Positions 10,228 through 24,260 of a stretch of DNA of 64,000 nt are shown here, one piece after another. Position 1 is the first letter of the stretch, and every line of letters begins with the position of its first letter. The stretch lies in contig VZSR01000478.1 in NCBI GenBank assembly GCA_013398615.1, positions 192,525 to 256,524 on the forward strand, given 5' to 3'. A program made the position numbers and the translations under genes. Under the pieces are notes generated by a model that worked only from the letters and a program-made list of their open reading frames with translations, searched no databases and had not been told where the DNA came from. The DNA comes from Brachypodius melanocephalos (lineage: Eukaryota > Chordata > Aves > Passeriformes > Pycnonotidae).

Positions 10228-13200
10228 GGAGCATAGGGTTCCTCTGGAGCTCTTTGCTCGTCTTGGTGAGCCTACAGTTACTGGTTTATCAGAGGCGGAG
10301 TCTGTAGGTGAGGTGGCAGATGAGCTTTTTCCTGGGTCCAGGAGAGGGTTTAGTTGCTCACAGTTGCTGCATGACTTGACTGCAGTTCTTTACTGGACTG
10401 TAATGGTCATTTTGCCCTGCAGAATGAAATCACTCGTACCAGATGCTGAACCCTTACTCTCTCCAGTGAAGCAGCCAGAACCTGCCATCACTCCTGTTTC
10501 ACAAAATACAATTTCAAAGCAGTGTAGGTTCATTAGCAGGGCTGCATCCAGGTCTTGGATTCCTAGATCACCACTGAAGAACCACTTGGGTGTATTTGAA
10601 TGAGCAATTTGGCTCTATGCTGCAGAGCAGAGCTACTTTTGATCCTACAGAGCTGATGACCAGCAGTCGTTGAACACTGATTGCCCAAGTACAACTCTCC
10701 AGTTACCCAGTAATGAGTAAAATGACGGTGTGTACCGGGGTTTTCTTTGGCATGCCCATAACCTCAGGAATCGGTGTTTAGAAAGCAGAGAGCAAATGTT
10801 TGAAATGCCTGAATGCTCCTTTTCACTTCGGGCTGCATAGGATTTAACAAGAAATCATTAATGCAGACTGTTAATGTGCTGGTGTTACTTTTGATAAGTG
10901 GTGTTGGGATTTCCCCATGGCAACTGCAGTAAACACACAGCGAGAGGCACTTTCTGCCAAAAACCACAGAATGGCTTTTTTCATGTGTGAGGAGAAAGAA
11001 ATGTCACTGTGCTGAACCCGTGAAACTATCATCTATTTTGTTCATGAAAAGCATCCAGCATAAAGCCATTATCGTGATGGGAGTTGAAAACGGGGCGTTT
11101 GATGATTTTGATGGTTCAGGCTGGTACATAATGACAGTGTGTGACAAATACTTGTGTTTTATTGACAAAATAGCACCAAATGTTTCCTTAAAGCAAAGCA
11201 GGCTGCAAATGCCAGTGAGAGGATAAGCAAACAGTGTGCTGTAGCTTTCTGCAGGCTTTTTTTGATCATCACAGACAACATTAATGGTCGGCCTTGTTAT
11301 TTATTGAGGTTTCCTTTGGGAGTAAGAAGGGAGGCGAGGCAGAGAGACCTGCAGTGCAGCTTTTGGGCTCCTGGAGCAGCTGTAAGGGCTTTGGAAGAGG
11401 CAGGGACTCAGGGCAGCATGTTTGTCACGAGGGTCACTTGGTCAGTAGGTCTCATCTGAGGGGATGTTTGTGGAGTGGGTTCACTTAAGTCATCATTTAA
11501 CCTCGTGCTCGGGTCTTGTTCTCGTGTTTTGGGTTCCATTGAGGCTGCCCAGATGAAGATGGAAAGGTCATTTGTCTGAAGTGATAGCCCAGAGTCAATC
11601 TCTCCATGTATTGAGATGTTACAGCAAGGGCTTTCTGAGGAGCCCTGCAGGATCTGGCTGTAATGTCAGCACAGTCCCTGGGATTTACGAGGTAGGCACG
11701 TCTGTGTTTCCTGGCTGTAAATGCTCCACGTGGGTGGTACTCAAAGTCTGTCTCCTTGCTTGGAGGAATGTTCCCTCTATATTGCCTGATACCTGCTATT
11801 TGTACCTTTATTTTCACTAGCTATAGATAGAGCTACTGAATTAACGATTCGGCCATGTCGGTTCTGGTTACATCAAGCAACTTTGATTTTTAAATGAATT
11901 GATGAAGTGTCTCAACTGCTGAGCTTGGGGAAGTTAATTTCAGCCTTGAAGGTACTTAATAAGACATAAATTCAAAGTTTCTTGGGAAAATCCCAGTGTT
12001 AGTAAAGGGTTCTTGTTCTTCCCAGCTCCTATTTTGTGAATGAAGCCTCCCAGCAGATCTTTCCTGCTTGGAAGGATTAGATGCCGGAGTTTTGCTACTT
12101 AGATATGAAGGGGAGCTCAAATACTGTGCTGAGTGCTGCCAGCTCCTGCTGCTTCCAAGTGATTTATAATCCCTCTTTGTTTGCATGTGTTTGTCAGTCA
12201 GCTTGTCTAGCTCCTTTGACAGAGAATCTGGATTCCTAAAAATGCTGGTTTAGGACTTGCTGTGTATCTGCATATGCTTGTGTGGGGTTTGAGAAGAGGG
12301 TTCTGCATCACTGATGTAAGTTTTTTCCCTCTTATTCCCATGCGAACAGTTGCTTAACAGCAGTGCCAATGTATTAAACATAATGGAAAACTCTTGAAAA
12401 AGTGGATGCTGAACCAATCAGTGCAGCTGTGTTTGATTTGATTTGCAGGGATGTGTAAGGCATTTGTGGAGCTGCCTCTCTCCTTAGTTTCTCTGCTGCT
12501 TCTGTGGGAGCAGATGTTATTTGGGTGTTAAAAGCACAGTATTTCACCTTAATGAGAGAAAGTTTGTTCTCACTACTAAGGGGCATTTCTTTTCTTGGGC
12601 TGAACCCTGAGAAATCAGTAGTGGTCCTTAACCTGCTAGCGTTGCTTCTGTGAGCATTCCTGCAGAGGTGATGCTCTCCCTCCTGCCAAAGCCAGGGGCT
12701 CCCAAAGCCTTCTTTGGGATGGGTGTCAGAATGACAGGGTGCCTGGGACATCTCCTGCTCTTCCAGGGCTCATGTTGCCTTCGTATCCGGGGGAAACTGC
12801 CTGGGAAACTGGGATGTTGACCCAACTGTTCCTTATGCAACATCCGAATTCAGAAGCTCCTGTGTTCAGAGATACAGAAATATTTATGTTGGCAAGGCAA
12901 CAGCTTTTATGCCTTGACCTCTGTGTCCTGCAGGGGAAAATCTGATTTTGTGCTCATGGAGGATGCAAGGTTTAACTTTTCTCTAGTTTTAATTACTAAA
13001 GCTGTTAAAATTGACCGTGCATTGCTCTTCACAGCTTTCAGGGGATTGTGCTCAGGCCTTGGAGAGAAATGAAAGTTTTGTCTTCTCTAACATGACTTGA
13101 AGAATCACTGGTTTTGCCTCATCCTTGGCTGCAGATTGTTGGTTTCCTTGCTCAAGCTCTTGTCCCCAGTCCAGGATGGCAGATCCTCACTGCCTGTCAC

Positions 13201-13236
13201 TGGTACCCCTCTCACATTGTGTCCTCTTGTCCCCTC

Positions 13237-13540
13237 CTCATGAGGAGCTCATCCCATCCCACACCTTCCACCATCCCTGGTGTCTCCAAGCTCCAATGGC
13301 CAACCTGGCCTGGGACACTTCCAGGGATCCAGAGGCAGCCACAGCTTCTCTGGGCACCCCTCCCCACCCTCTGAGTAAAGAATTTCTTCTCAATATCTAA
13401 TCTAAATCTTTCTTCTTTTACTTTAATACAGTTCCCCCTTGTCCTGTCACTATCTGACCTTGTAAAAAGCCCCTTTAGGTGCTGAAAGTCCACAGTGAGG
13501 TCTCCCCAGAGCCTTCTTACATCCTGACTTGTTAAATTTG
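13237..13540 (-). mobile_element. CR1 LINE fragment
   Basis: Minus-direction landmarks are 'caacctggcctgggacactt', 'agccacagcttctctgggca' and 'taaagaatttcttctcaata'. The terminal 3' unit at the left end is lost. Confidence 0.85.
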
Positions 13541-14762
13541 TCAATGAAGAGTTTGTTTTTATAAAAAGAGGCTAATTTCTGCCCTCAGGAGAAGGTGCTA
13601 TCTTTCATTTTGTGCTGTTGGCCAGGAATTTCCTCAGATATCCAGCATGGTCTTGGGCAGCCTCTTGCTGTTCAGGAATTAACCAGAGATATTTTTAATT
13701 GCACGCAGAGTTGTGTGTGGCAGGGTTGATTCCCAAGGGTCAGAGGAAGAAGAGGGCAACACCAAAGGACTCTTTCTGAAAAAAGGTGTTTTAAAAGCAG
13801 TGTTCAAAAGCCCCTGGGAGTGAAGGGCCTCTTTCAGCTGCTGTTTGCAGTGCACTGTCTCTGTGGGGTCACCTGGGTGTTAGTGAAATGCCTTTGAATG
13901 CCAGCAGTTCTGGCCAAAATATGTTCTTTTTGTATCTGATCCTCATCTCTCAAAAATATCTTAGCATGGCTTAAGTCTTCAGAATTCCTGGCTATTTCTG
14001 AGTTAGCTGCAAAGTCACTGCTTAGGGCAGATAATGGTATTTATATTCAGCTTCTGGGTGAGGTGGGGATGGGGCCTTCAAGGAGAACTGAAGCTCTCAG
14101 AAGAAAATCCTTTCTTTTCGGTTTAGGTATCTGCAGAGCTTCCCGGTGACTCAGAGTGAGGTTATTGGAGAATGACAGGCTCTGAAAAGAGCAGGTTGGG
14201 ATCAGATTAGAGAGATGGATGTTTGGCTGTGTATAAAGATGTGTAAACAGCGCGATTATTTCTGTATGTGTGCTTCAGAGGCATGGGAGTGATGGGAGGC
14301 TGAAAACTTGTGGGAATCCTTCCCTTTTGACCCTTCTTATCTCTTGGTCTTGTGAACATTAAGGGTGGGGAGTGAAAAGGGAAAGGTTTGCTTTACGTTG
14401 GGACTTAAACATTCCTGAGATGATTGCCACCTTTTCCTGCTGCCACCTGCTTTACCTCCTCAGTGCTGGGGCTGAGGAGGCTCTGCAGCGCCTCAGGTGT
14501 GTCAGATCTGAGTGCTGTCTGCCAGTGAATCACCTGCTCATGCAGTGACCTCCAGCCCTTGGAACTGACTCTATTTTTAACCTAAAGCAGGGAGGAGAAT
14601 TCATGCTAGAGGCTGATCAGACAGCGCTGCAGTCAGCTAAAGGCTTCTTGTGGCTCTGACTGCCCTCTTCCTTCAGGAAACAGGCTGATAGTGTGGAAAA
14701 ACTCGTTCTGAAAAGCACTTTGAGAGATGCCCAAATTAAAACAAATACACACATGTAATCTC

Positions 14763-14770
<8 letters not shown>

Positions 14771-14813
<43 letters not shown>
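14771..14813 (+). repeat. (TA)21 microsatellite
   Basis: An uninterrupted TA array after a short TG run, followed by tatgtatatg-type imperfect units to about 14834. Confidence 0.97.
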
Positions 14814-14819
<6 letters not shown>

Positions 14820-17264
14820 GTACATATTTATATGTTTAATCATGGAATTTGAAAGTGTTTCCGTTCAGTTGTGCCTGTAAAATAGAAACACGATGGCTGC
14901 TCTTTTGTATGAAGGCTGTAAAACTTTGTTTTCCAGTTGGGCAGATGGTTTCATTCAGTTTAACTCTGATTAAGATATCACAGTCCTGGGCAGATTTCTG
15001 TGCTATTTCTGTCCTGAGGTGGTTGTGCAGCATTGCCTTGCCTTGCTTCCGTGTATTTCTGCCACAAGGGCCAAGTTACCCTTCAGTGGTGAAGCTAAAA
15101 TCCAGAGAAGACCTGTCCATGAGCTCTCCTGGTCTGTGTAAGGCCAGTTCATAACCCCAGATGCCCTTCCCAGTCCTGCAGCTTACTGACAGAAACAAAT
15201 AATCTCCCCTGGAAGGACGATGGGGATTAAAGTGCAGGTCAGTGTCCTCTGGCTGTAGCACATCTCTCAGCACCCGTCACTCTGGTGCTTCTTGACGTTT
15301 CTGGAGGCTCCTTGTACCTGGAGCATTCCTGAGCCAGGTCCTCCTGTAGATGAGCAGGATGGCAGGACCACTCACTAACTTTTCCCAGATTCTCCCACCT
15401 AAATCTCAGCCAGAGCAGCACCAGGGTTGGTATTATCCTTTGTTCAAGGAGGGAATCCTTCTGTTGGGTGGTGTTTACTGGCAGCGTTCATCTGATCCAT
15501 TCAGAACCCAGATTTGGGTGATGAAATAGCAGTGCATGATTCTGAGGGACCTTTGTGTCCCTTCTGGATGAAGTCTGAGGGTCTGCAAGGAAGCATCTCG
15601 GAAGCAGGACTTTCCTGGGATTGCTTTGATGTGGGAACAGAAAGCTGCATTTAAAATAAAGGACTCCAGAACAAAGTGGGATTTATTTGCTGTGTTAATT
15701 ACCGTTTTGTTCTAGGTAACTGTTGAATGATGATATATCAACTCCTTCCTATGATTAGATGCCTTTTGCCATGGAAGTGGAAGTTCTGATTTCCTTGTGG
15801 ATTAAGGATTGCAGTCCCAGATGTTGCATTTGACACTGTACCTCTGAAACTTGAGTATGAAATCACCGCAGGCCCTCAGTGTATGTGTGGGCACCTTGTG
15901 GGCTCTCACCTGGGAATCCTTTCATTCAGCTGGCTTGGAAAAGAAATGAGCACACTCAAGGAGCACACTGAGGGAAATGGTTCTTGGGGTCCCTCCTGGA
16001 AGTGTCTTTGGCAGAGGTGTGAGGGTGAAGCCCCTCCTCTTTATACTTACAGGGTATGTTCCTGTCACAGCTTGCCTTAACCTCTACCCTCGCAAAGTAT
16101 GTCAGGAATTGACTGATAACAAATCCCTTTCCATCCCCAAATAAAGAAGAAATGCAGTGTGATCTGAGCCTGCCTGCTCTGGTTTGTATTTTTAGGGCCC
16201 CCAGGTTGAGAATCAGCTGCATCAGTGTGATGCTGTCCATAGATAGTGTGGATAAAGTATGGAGACAGGTGGTTGTTGTGTGGAAGAACTGATGGAAAAC
16301 CAGGCTGACAGCATTCAGTGGGTGACGGAGCTGGTTATGGTGTAGTGATGATTTATAAAGTGTGTGTGACCCTGTTTCCACAAGCACAGGACTTTGACAG
16401 CTTTCCTTCAGTTGTGGTTGGCTGCCAGGTCAGTGTCCTGTCCCCAGATACCCCACTGCAGGTGTCTGCTGGTGTCTCTGGTGTCTCTCTGTGTTGGCTT
16501 TTCCAGCCTCCTTCCCCAGCCCACTCACAGCTGCCACTGCTGCCCTTGGGGAATAAAAGCAGAGGAATTTAACTGTTCCTTCAATCCTGCAGGAGGGAGC
16601 TGGGTTACCCAGCCAAGCTGCAGATTTGGGATGGAGAATTCCCACTCCTGCTCTTTTTGTGCATTTCCCTGTCACAGCAGGGTTACGTGGTTCACACTGT
16701 GAGGAAAAAAGCGAATTTCTGTCTGGACCCAATCTGAGTTCCCTTCCTGCGGAATAATCCCAGGAATGTGTCACTGCAGTCACACAAACACTGCTGGCCT
16801 TGGCTGTTTACATGTGCTGTCCCCTGTCCCCCAGCACTGGCAGCACCAGCGGTGCTCAGGGAAGGAGGAAGGAAGGGTTTGTGTAGTAAAAACTGAACAA
16901 AAATCACAGCAAAAACATAAAACCTATTTTTTTCCCTGCGAATATCAATAAAATGAATTTCTGTGCATTTTTTCAGTCATTCAAATGATGAGCTTTGATA
17001 AATGCTTGGCCAACAAGCAGTGGGTGCTGGATGAGAGTTCAAGGAGCCTCATGTAACCTCCACAAAGGGCTTCCCAGATAAACCATGGCTAAATTTGGGC
17101 TCACACCACTGTAGTTTAGCTTATCTTGTCAGCTCTTGTACCCTTTTCAGCCAGTCTCAGAGCAATTTTTTTTTTCTTAATTCCCTTTCTTCAACGAATT
17201 CCCTTTTTTTCAATGGCATGGCATTTTGGGGGGATTACATGACATTTTTGGAGGATTTATTTAC

Positions 17265-17345
17265 ATATAAAAATACATGTATGTAGTATGTATAAAAATA
17301 CATATATGTAATTCTTATATAATTTTTATATAATGTATAAATCCA
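17265..17345 (+). repeat. AT-rich imperfect repeat
   Basis: Repeated 'aaaaatacat' and 'atataat' words give a low-complexity AT-rich stretch. Confidence 0.6.
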
Positions 17346-19540
17346 TGTCAAATGAAGTCGGCTTGCAATGCCTTTATTTCAGGCACATTCCTATGCATAT
17401 TTAATAATTTTATGGCTGTGGCTAAGCTGGTGAGCTGTGTGATAGGAGTTTGGAGTCAGGCTGTGTCCTTGCTCTCTGGGCTGGGAATTTTTGAGTAATA
17501 AAGGCAGTTGTGTTTAACTCCAACTCATGAAATCACTTAAAGTGAATTTTGCCACCTTTATTTCTTCATGTTTGTTTAGTGGAATATGCACCCAGCAGGC
17601 CAGACCTAGGAAAAAGTGATTGCAGAACCAATAAAATCAGCTGGGTGTTGAAATAAGCAGTTTTGCAGCATTCTCACTTGGGTTTTTTCCCTTCATTTCA
17701 ATGTCATGTTTTTTCCAGTGGATGACTTGTGCTTAAAACCTTGGGCCTCAAAGTAGTTGTGAGGGTTTTTGTTGTTTTGTTGGGAGTTTTAAGGGCATTT
17801 TTAATGATTCTGTCACAGATTTTGGCAGCATTTTTGAGGAGCATTTCTGAGACACTGTAATGGGTCCATGAAGTGGGAGCCAGTTTGTGTAAATGCAGCT
17901 TGAATTACAGCACAGCTTTTGAAGCCTTAAGTCTCTGAGGTTCTGGACACCTGAATTTTCAGGAAGGAGTGTGCCACTTAATTCCTGCAGCAGATTTTTG
18001 AGCTGGAAACTCTATGGCTGTTTATATTAAAGTGAGATTTAAGTATAGGATTTTCTTGGAAAATACCAATAAAGGCTGGGGGATCAATGCAAAACCCCAA
18101 AGGTGTAGTTTTCAGTAGGCTCTTGTGCTGTTTGTAGCTTTTGTCCCTGGGCATGCTATAGATCACTTCTGGAAATAATTTGGGAATTATTGAGGAGAGC
18201 TTCAACAGCCTTGAAATTGCTGTGAGGAGGAGACATCCTGTGCTGCAGCAGCCTGGAAAGGATGGCATCACATTTCTGCTTCATTGTCGATGCTGTGTTT
18301 GGGGGCAGGCAGGGGGTTGCTGTGCTTTGGGGCTCCTCAGCTCAGGTTTGGGCATTGCTCTCTAGATCAAGGGTCTGCTTTTATAAAGCTTCAGGGACTC
18401 TCCCTCCTCAGCCTGGCTAGTGAGATTTATTTACTGGAGTGCTGTGGCATGTGTCATGTAGGTGTTTGTCCATAATGCCTGTGGATGTCAAGTTTTAGGG
18501 TAAATGACTGACTTTCTGAGGATCTAATTGACAGATGCTTCATTAGAGCTTCACAATGCTGAATGCTCCCTGTGTGTCTGTGTTGGGGGAGACACTGAGG
18601 TACAGGCTGTCAGATACAGTGTCTGTACCAAAGTATTGGAAACTTATATTGCTTCTTCTTTGGTTTATGCAGAAAATCTCAGAATTCCTCATCTGATTCA
18701 TCATGGACATTTTATTCCCCAGATATCACTTGGGTAATATCAGATTTCTGTTTCTTGCACTGTGATTTCCAATAGTTCCTTTTGGAAATTTACCATATTT
18801 CCCTTATTTTTTAAAAAAAGCAGTAAGTATTGTGGTGACATCTCTATTTAATTTAAAAGATAAATGCCTGACTCTGGGGATTTCAGCTGTCTGAAACCAC
18901 CCTGCAAGTTACGTGAGGCTTTTTTCCCTCCAGGTGAAAATGTTCCTTTCCTTTGTTGAAAGTGGGAATGAACACGGCAGGGAATGATGGGGCTCATAGT
19001 GAATTCTTGGGAAGGGTTTCTGCAGGGGTGGTCACACCTGGGGTCACTCCAGTGGCACAGCAAAACCTTGTGACCAGGCAGGCCATGGATATTTTAAGGT
19101 GCAGTGGTGCAGCACTTGGGAACAGACAGAGCTTTTCAGTTCTTGGTGTCAGATGCAATCGTGAGCAAGGGTTTAATTCGTTTAATTAATTCAGAGGCAC
19201 AATTTGCAGCCTGAAATCCATAGTGGGTTTTTTACTGCATTGATCTCAGGCTTTTCCTTCATATGGAGACTGGGCTCTACAGAGATTTTTTCATTCTTTG
19301 GGAGCCCTCTGTGACTGCCTGCCTGCTTTTTTAATGGAGAAAAACTCATGTAATGCTTCCCTAGATAGTTTTGTTCATTCTTCTTGTGTATTATAGTGCC
19401 TAAAGCAATTTAATAGGTAACATATTTGAGATTTTTTTTCCTGCTGTAGCCTTGGTGTAATTTGCCATGATAGTTGCTGTAGAGGTTTGTAGATGACAAA
19501 CATGTCTGGTTGTAAGTACACACCTGGCTTAGCTACTTAG

Positions 19541-19597
19541 AACAAGGTTGGACTTGATCTTGGAGGTCTTTTCCATCCTGAATTTTCTATGATTTGA
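19541..19597 (+). mobile_element. CR1 LINE 3' tip
   Basis: 'aaggttggacttgatcttgg', 'aggtcttttccatcctgaat' and 'ctatgattt' match the terminal CR1 sequence. Confidence 0.65.
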
Positions 19598-20230
19598 ACA
19601 GGGATGCAGACACCTGGTGTGAATCCACGGCGCCTGGGCTAGAGCAGGGCATGTTGATGGTGCTCAGCTGTGATGCTGGGCAGGGTTAATGAAATCACCT
19701 CCCAAGAAGCACCTGAGGCAGCATTTCCTGCAAAGGAGGCAGCATTTGAGGAGCCTGGAGGCACCTCTGGAAGCAGGGATGTGAGGGCTTCGTGAAAGAG
19801 GGCAAGTTTGGTCCTGTGCAAGGTAATGTTTTCAGTTTGTATTGTCTGCTGTCCAGCTTTTTCATCAAAACAGTTGTTTTCTTCTATAAAAATGGTAGGC
19901 TTGTGTGCAGCCTTTAATTTTGTCGTGCAGCCTGGTAAGGTGATTCTGCTTAAAGCTTCTGTGATCCTTTTCTTAGCCTCCTGTAGCTCCTAGCAGAGGG
20001 AAGGGCAGCAGGATGTGATCCTCCTCCTCTTCCAGGTTCCCTGATAAACTGTGCTCCCAGTGAAATGGCCAGTCCTAAAATGATGTGTAAATATTCTGCT
20101 CTTGCCGTGGAGGCTGGCACGAGGCAGATAAGGGAAGTAGATTGTCCTGAGGTATTCATCTTGTGGCCCGAATAAGAGGAGTTGGACAATAGGGATTAGC
20201 TGAAATCGTATTCTGAACCTTTTTCTTTGA

Positions 20231-20333
20231 GTGAGTGGAGCTTGGAGCAGCCTGCTTTGGTGGAAGGTGTCCCTGCCCGTGGCAGTAGATGATCTTCTAA
20301 GGTCCTCTCCAACCAAACCATTCCATGATTTTT
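20231..20333 (+). mobile_element. CR1 LINE 3' end
   Basis: 'gcttggagcagcctg', 'gtggaaggtgtccctgcccg' and a terminal 'accattccatgatt' in plus direction. Confidence 0.8.
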
Positions 20334-21423
20334 AATAACTAGAAGGTATTAGACTGGAAGTATGTTTTCACATAAATAAGCAGGAGCTGCTAGAGCTGTT
20401 CACCCTGCTTTTATTGAATGGTGAATATTCTGTTGCATATCCAGGTGTCTCTTGTCAGATCCCTGACTGCGGTCTCCCCAGCTCCCTGAGCTGGTTGGAA
20501 TTTGCATAAAGTGGTGGAACAGCACCTTTGAAAGGCTGATTAATGTTTGAGTGAGTCAGCAGGGAGGTGAATGGTGGGTGGTTCTGAGCCCAGGAGGAAA
20601 TGCTTCCAGGGCTGCTAGAGGTGATTGGAGCCAGCTGCTGCGGATGGCATTGCCTTTGCCGTGTATTAAAATAGTCTGGAGCCTTGGAGTTCAGGTGTTG
20701 GGGGTCACCCAAACCACTGCTATAAAATGACTTGGGGTTGGTTTTGTCTGCCTCTTGTTGTTTGGGATAAAAGCTGTTTTGTTTGTCCATGAACGTGGAA
20801 AAACCTTAGTGTTTTGTGGAATTAAGAGATTTCACTGCTGGGATTGCGTTGCTACCATATATAAAGGTTTGTCCCCTCATTTTCTTGCGTAAGCACATCT
20901 GTTTAATCTGAAGATTTCTGTATTAAACCAGCTTTGGATTTCCCTAAACAGAACACTGGGAGCATGAGGCACCTCACCTTTCCAGCTCTGCTTCCATCAG
21001 GTACAACTTGATGCCATTTTTCTAATCTTAGGGTTAGATGTCTTGAGCAGTCAAGAGAATAAAATCAGGAATGCAGTTGGAACAACCTTACAGCCATGGT
21101 TTGAGACCAAGTTACAAGTGGAAACTTGTTGGCTTGTTAGAAAAGTGAACTTGCACTGGGAAAGGGAGATTTTCATATTCCATGCCTTTGGGAACAATCT
21201 CCTAGAGACAGGTGAAGACAATATATTTGGAAATGCTTGTTTTTCATTTGGTTTCAAACCTGTCACTGTTAAGTTCAGGCTTTTATCTTATAAACAGCAT
21301 TGTTTGCTGACAGTGTGACTTGCAGTATGGTAGACCCCCATCCCATCACTGCTGTGAATTAAGTGGAAAGGTCAGCTAAGGCAATTAAAAATGTGCCAGA
21401 ATTGGTAAATGAGATATCTACTG

Positions 21424-21580
21424 AAATTGCCACATCCCTTGAAGTATTCCAGGCCAGGCTGGACAAGGATTGGAGCAACCCGGTCAAGGACAAAGTGTCC
21501 CTGCCCATGACAAGGGGTGACATGAGATGGTTTTGTAGGTCCCTTCCAACTCAGACTATTCTGGGATTCTGTGGTGGCTC
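21424..21580 (+). mobile_element. CR1 LINE 3' end
   Basis: 'ccaggccaggctggacaagg', 'gtccctgcccatgac' and 'cccttccaactcagactatt' in order, ending 'gggattctgtgg'. Confidence 0.85.
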
Positions 21581-24243
21581 TCAAAATTCACTGGCTGTTC
21601 GACAGGGAATGAAAATGTGGATGCTGGAGAAGAAATTCCAGTATTGTTGGGATTTAGCTTATGCAAATGTCCTGTGGTATTTCAAATAAATTTAAGTTAA
21701 AAAAACCCCTTCCTAGACAGAGCTTTTGATGATGCTACAGAGGTAGTCAGACTCTGGTTTCCTTGCACAGCCTCCATAAAAATGCTAGAAGGACTGAGTG
21801 CTAAAAATACATCCTTAACCCCACAGCAGTGGTTTGTGTTGGCCCTCCTGGAGGAATGAATCCCTTTAATTAGTAAGACAGTGAAGTTTATTTTGGGGTT
21901 TGCTTTGTTTTCATTCTGGGATGTGAACTCTTATGCACTGCAGCTTAAAAAAATACCGAATGTGCTGTAGCTGTGCCGGGGTCTGCTCCAGCTGTTGGCA
22001 GCAGCTGCAGCCTGTGCTGCTCCTTGTCCCCCTGCCCGCCCTTGCCTGGGAAAAAATAAATCCACTTCAGCGGGGAGGAGGAGCCAGGAATTGTTTTGAT
22101 CTGCCCCAGTAGCTGCCTTGATGTGCTCAGCGCATGGCTGTGTGTGTGTGAGCCCAAGGACAGAGTTCCCCTGGCTTCCTGCGGGAGCAGATTTTGGGAG
22201 CTCCGTGGAGAGGGCAGAGCTGGTCCCTCTGGGTTCTGGAAGGGTGCATTCAGTGTCACGCCTTCTGCTGCTGCTTTTGGGGTGGCTTTTGGAGATTTGG
22301 AGACTCTGGCTGTTTGCATTCTGTTTCCCCCCTGTACTGCTTCCAAGTGGCTGTGTTTTATTAAGGATTTAAGGCTGCACTTGATTGTGTTAATTATTTT
22401 CTTAAGAGCGTGTGCTGGTGGTGTTGCTGGAGTAGAGCCTGACACCCTTCTTGTTGGCTTTGAACTGCATTAGAGATCTTTATGTGAGTTTTTTGGCACT
22501 CTCTTCGTTTTTTTCTAAACACAAAAAGATTTTTTTATAATGAATTTCAGCAGTTGATGGGGTTGAGCTTACCTGAGGAAGTGGCACAGAGGTGACAAAG
22601 AATATGAACTGGCCCCCAGCTTTCCTTTCTCAGCTCATATAAAGGAAATAGGAGGTTATGGGATTAGTAGGGAACAGCATTTGAAGGGAGAGTAATCCTT
22701 TAAGTGTTTGGGTGCAGGGGTTTAGCAATGACTCAGTTTACAGCGTGGTTTGCTGGAGCACGTTATAGGTCAAGATGCAGCAAGAGGGCTTGTGCAAAAA
22801 TAGTTCATTTTTTCCAAATTATCCTTTAATAGGCCTCATTTGCATGTTGTAAAATAGCAAGTGTGAAAAACATCAGAGCCAGGACTTTAATGACAGAGGT
22901 GTTTGGTCTCTTAGGTGAACAAAATTGGTTTCTGATTACTGAGCTCTGCATGGGCTCCTTTAAAGATATCATTTCTGGTGCAGTGCTTTGAGTTTAAAGC
23001 ATGTGCCTGAGGTGATGGGAACCTGCTGAAGCTTGGAAAACACACTTGAGTTTCTTAGCTTCGCCCAGGAAACACAAATAAGAGTGTAGCCAGAGGGCAG
23101 GATTTTTGCAAAGACCCACAACAGTTTGATTCCTGGATGAGTGGTTGATTTTTTTAAAAAAAAGTCGTATTTCCAGTTCTGGCAAAGTAAAGATTCAGCT
23201 TTATAAGCCCCAAATGGAGAAGGATTAACAAATGGCTATTTGCAATGGTTCTGAATTGATTTAGGTCTCAGGCATTGCAGTAATTCTTGAGGTGCTGTGG
23301 GAGCTGTGTGGACGGGTGGAGAGTGAGGTGGGAGGGGAGGAGATGCCAAAGGAATGATAGGGAATGGACCTTGGCATCCTGGTGGTTTTTCATTACTTCT
23401 GGCTTCCTCCAAGCCTGCAGCTTTATCTGCAGGGCAGAGCTGAAAGAGGCTTTGTGCTACAGCCACCCAGTCTAAAGTTCATGTGAGCGGTGTTTTGGGT
23501 TTCCAGAATAAAAACTTTGTACTTACATGGGTCCCGTATTTTCCAAAATGCCTGGTGGAGGCAGGTGCTTTTTAAATAGGAAACTGTGGAAAGAAACTCT
23601 TTCCTAACGGAGCATTTAGTCACATATAATCTTTTTAAACTGTTATTAACTCATTTTGAGCAATTTTCAGGCAAAAGGTGCTGGCAGACCTGAGCTCTCC
23701 CCTGCTTGCTTGGCTTTCTGTTGGCTTCAGGATGCATCCCTGGCTCAGCTGTGCAGTGCTAAGTCCCAGGTTTTTAGTGCTGCTTTAATGTTTTGGTGGC
23801 TTTACAGGCTCTTGGGCAGCAGGGTAAGGAAATGGAGCAAGTGGGTATTAGCCTTGTTGCAGGCAGATAAAGACAAATTGGGCAGCTGAAGCACCTAGGG
23901 TGAGTCTGCACTGCTCCAGCGTGCTGCCAGAGCAGAGTTCCCAGGACAGGGAGAGCATCCAGGGCACCTGCCTGTCCTGGGCGGCTTTACGAGACCGTCT
24001 CCTTGCCCCATGAGGTCAAGGAGACGCTCTCATCCACACACACCACGCGTTCCCCAGCCCAATCTCCTGCTTTAGGTTCTCCGTGTCGGCTCTTAGGAAA
24101 TCTCATCGTGGATCTCTGCACAACTGAAAGAAAATGGGCCCCCTCTGCACTGTTTCCTTGTTGCTGTAACCAAGGCTTTTGCACTGGTTCCAGCTCAGCA
24201 TTAATTCCCTTTGAGACCATGCCTTGGATTGCATTAACTTGCC

Positions 24244-24260
24244 TTTTTTTTTTTTTTTTT
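24244..24260 (+). repeat. T17 homopolymer
   Basis: Run of T following 'cattaacttgcc'. Confidence 0.9.
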
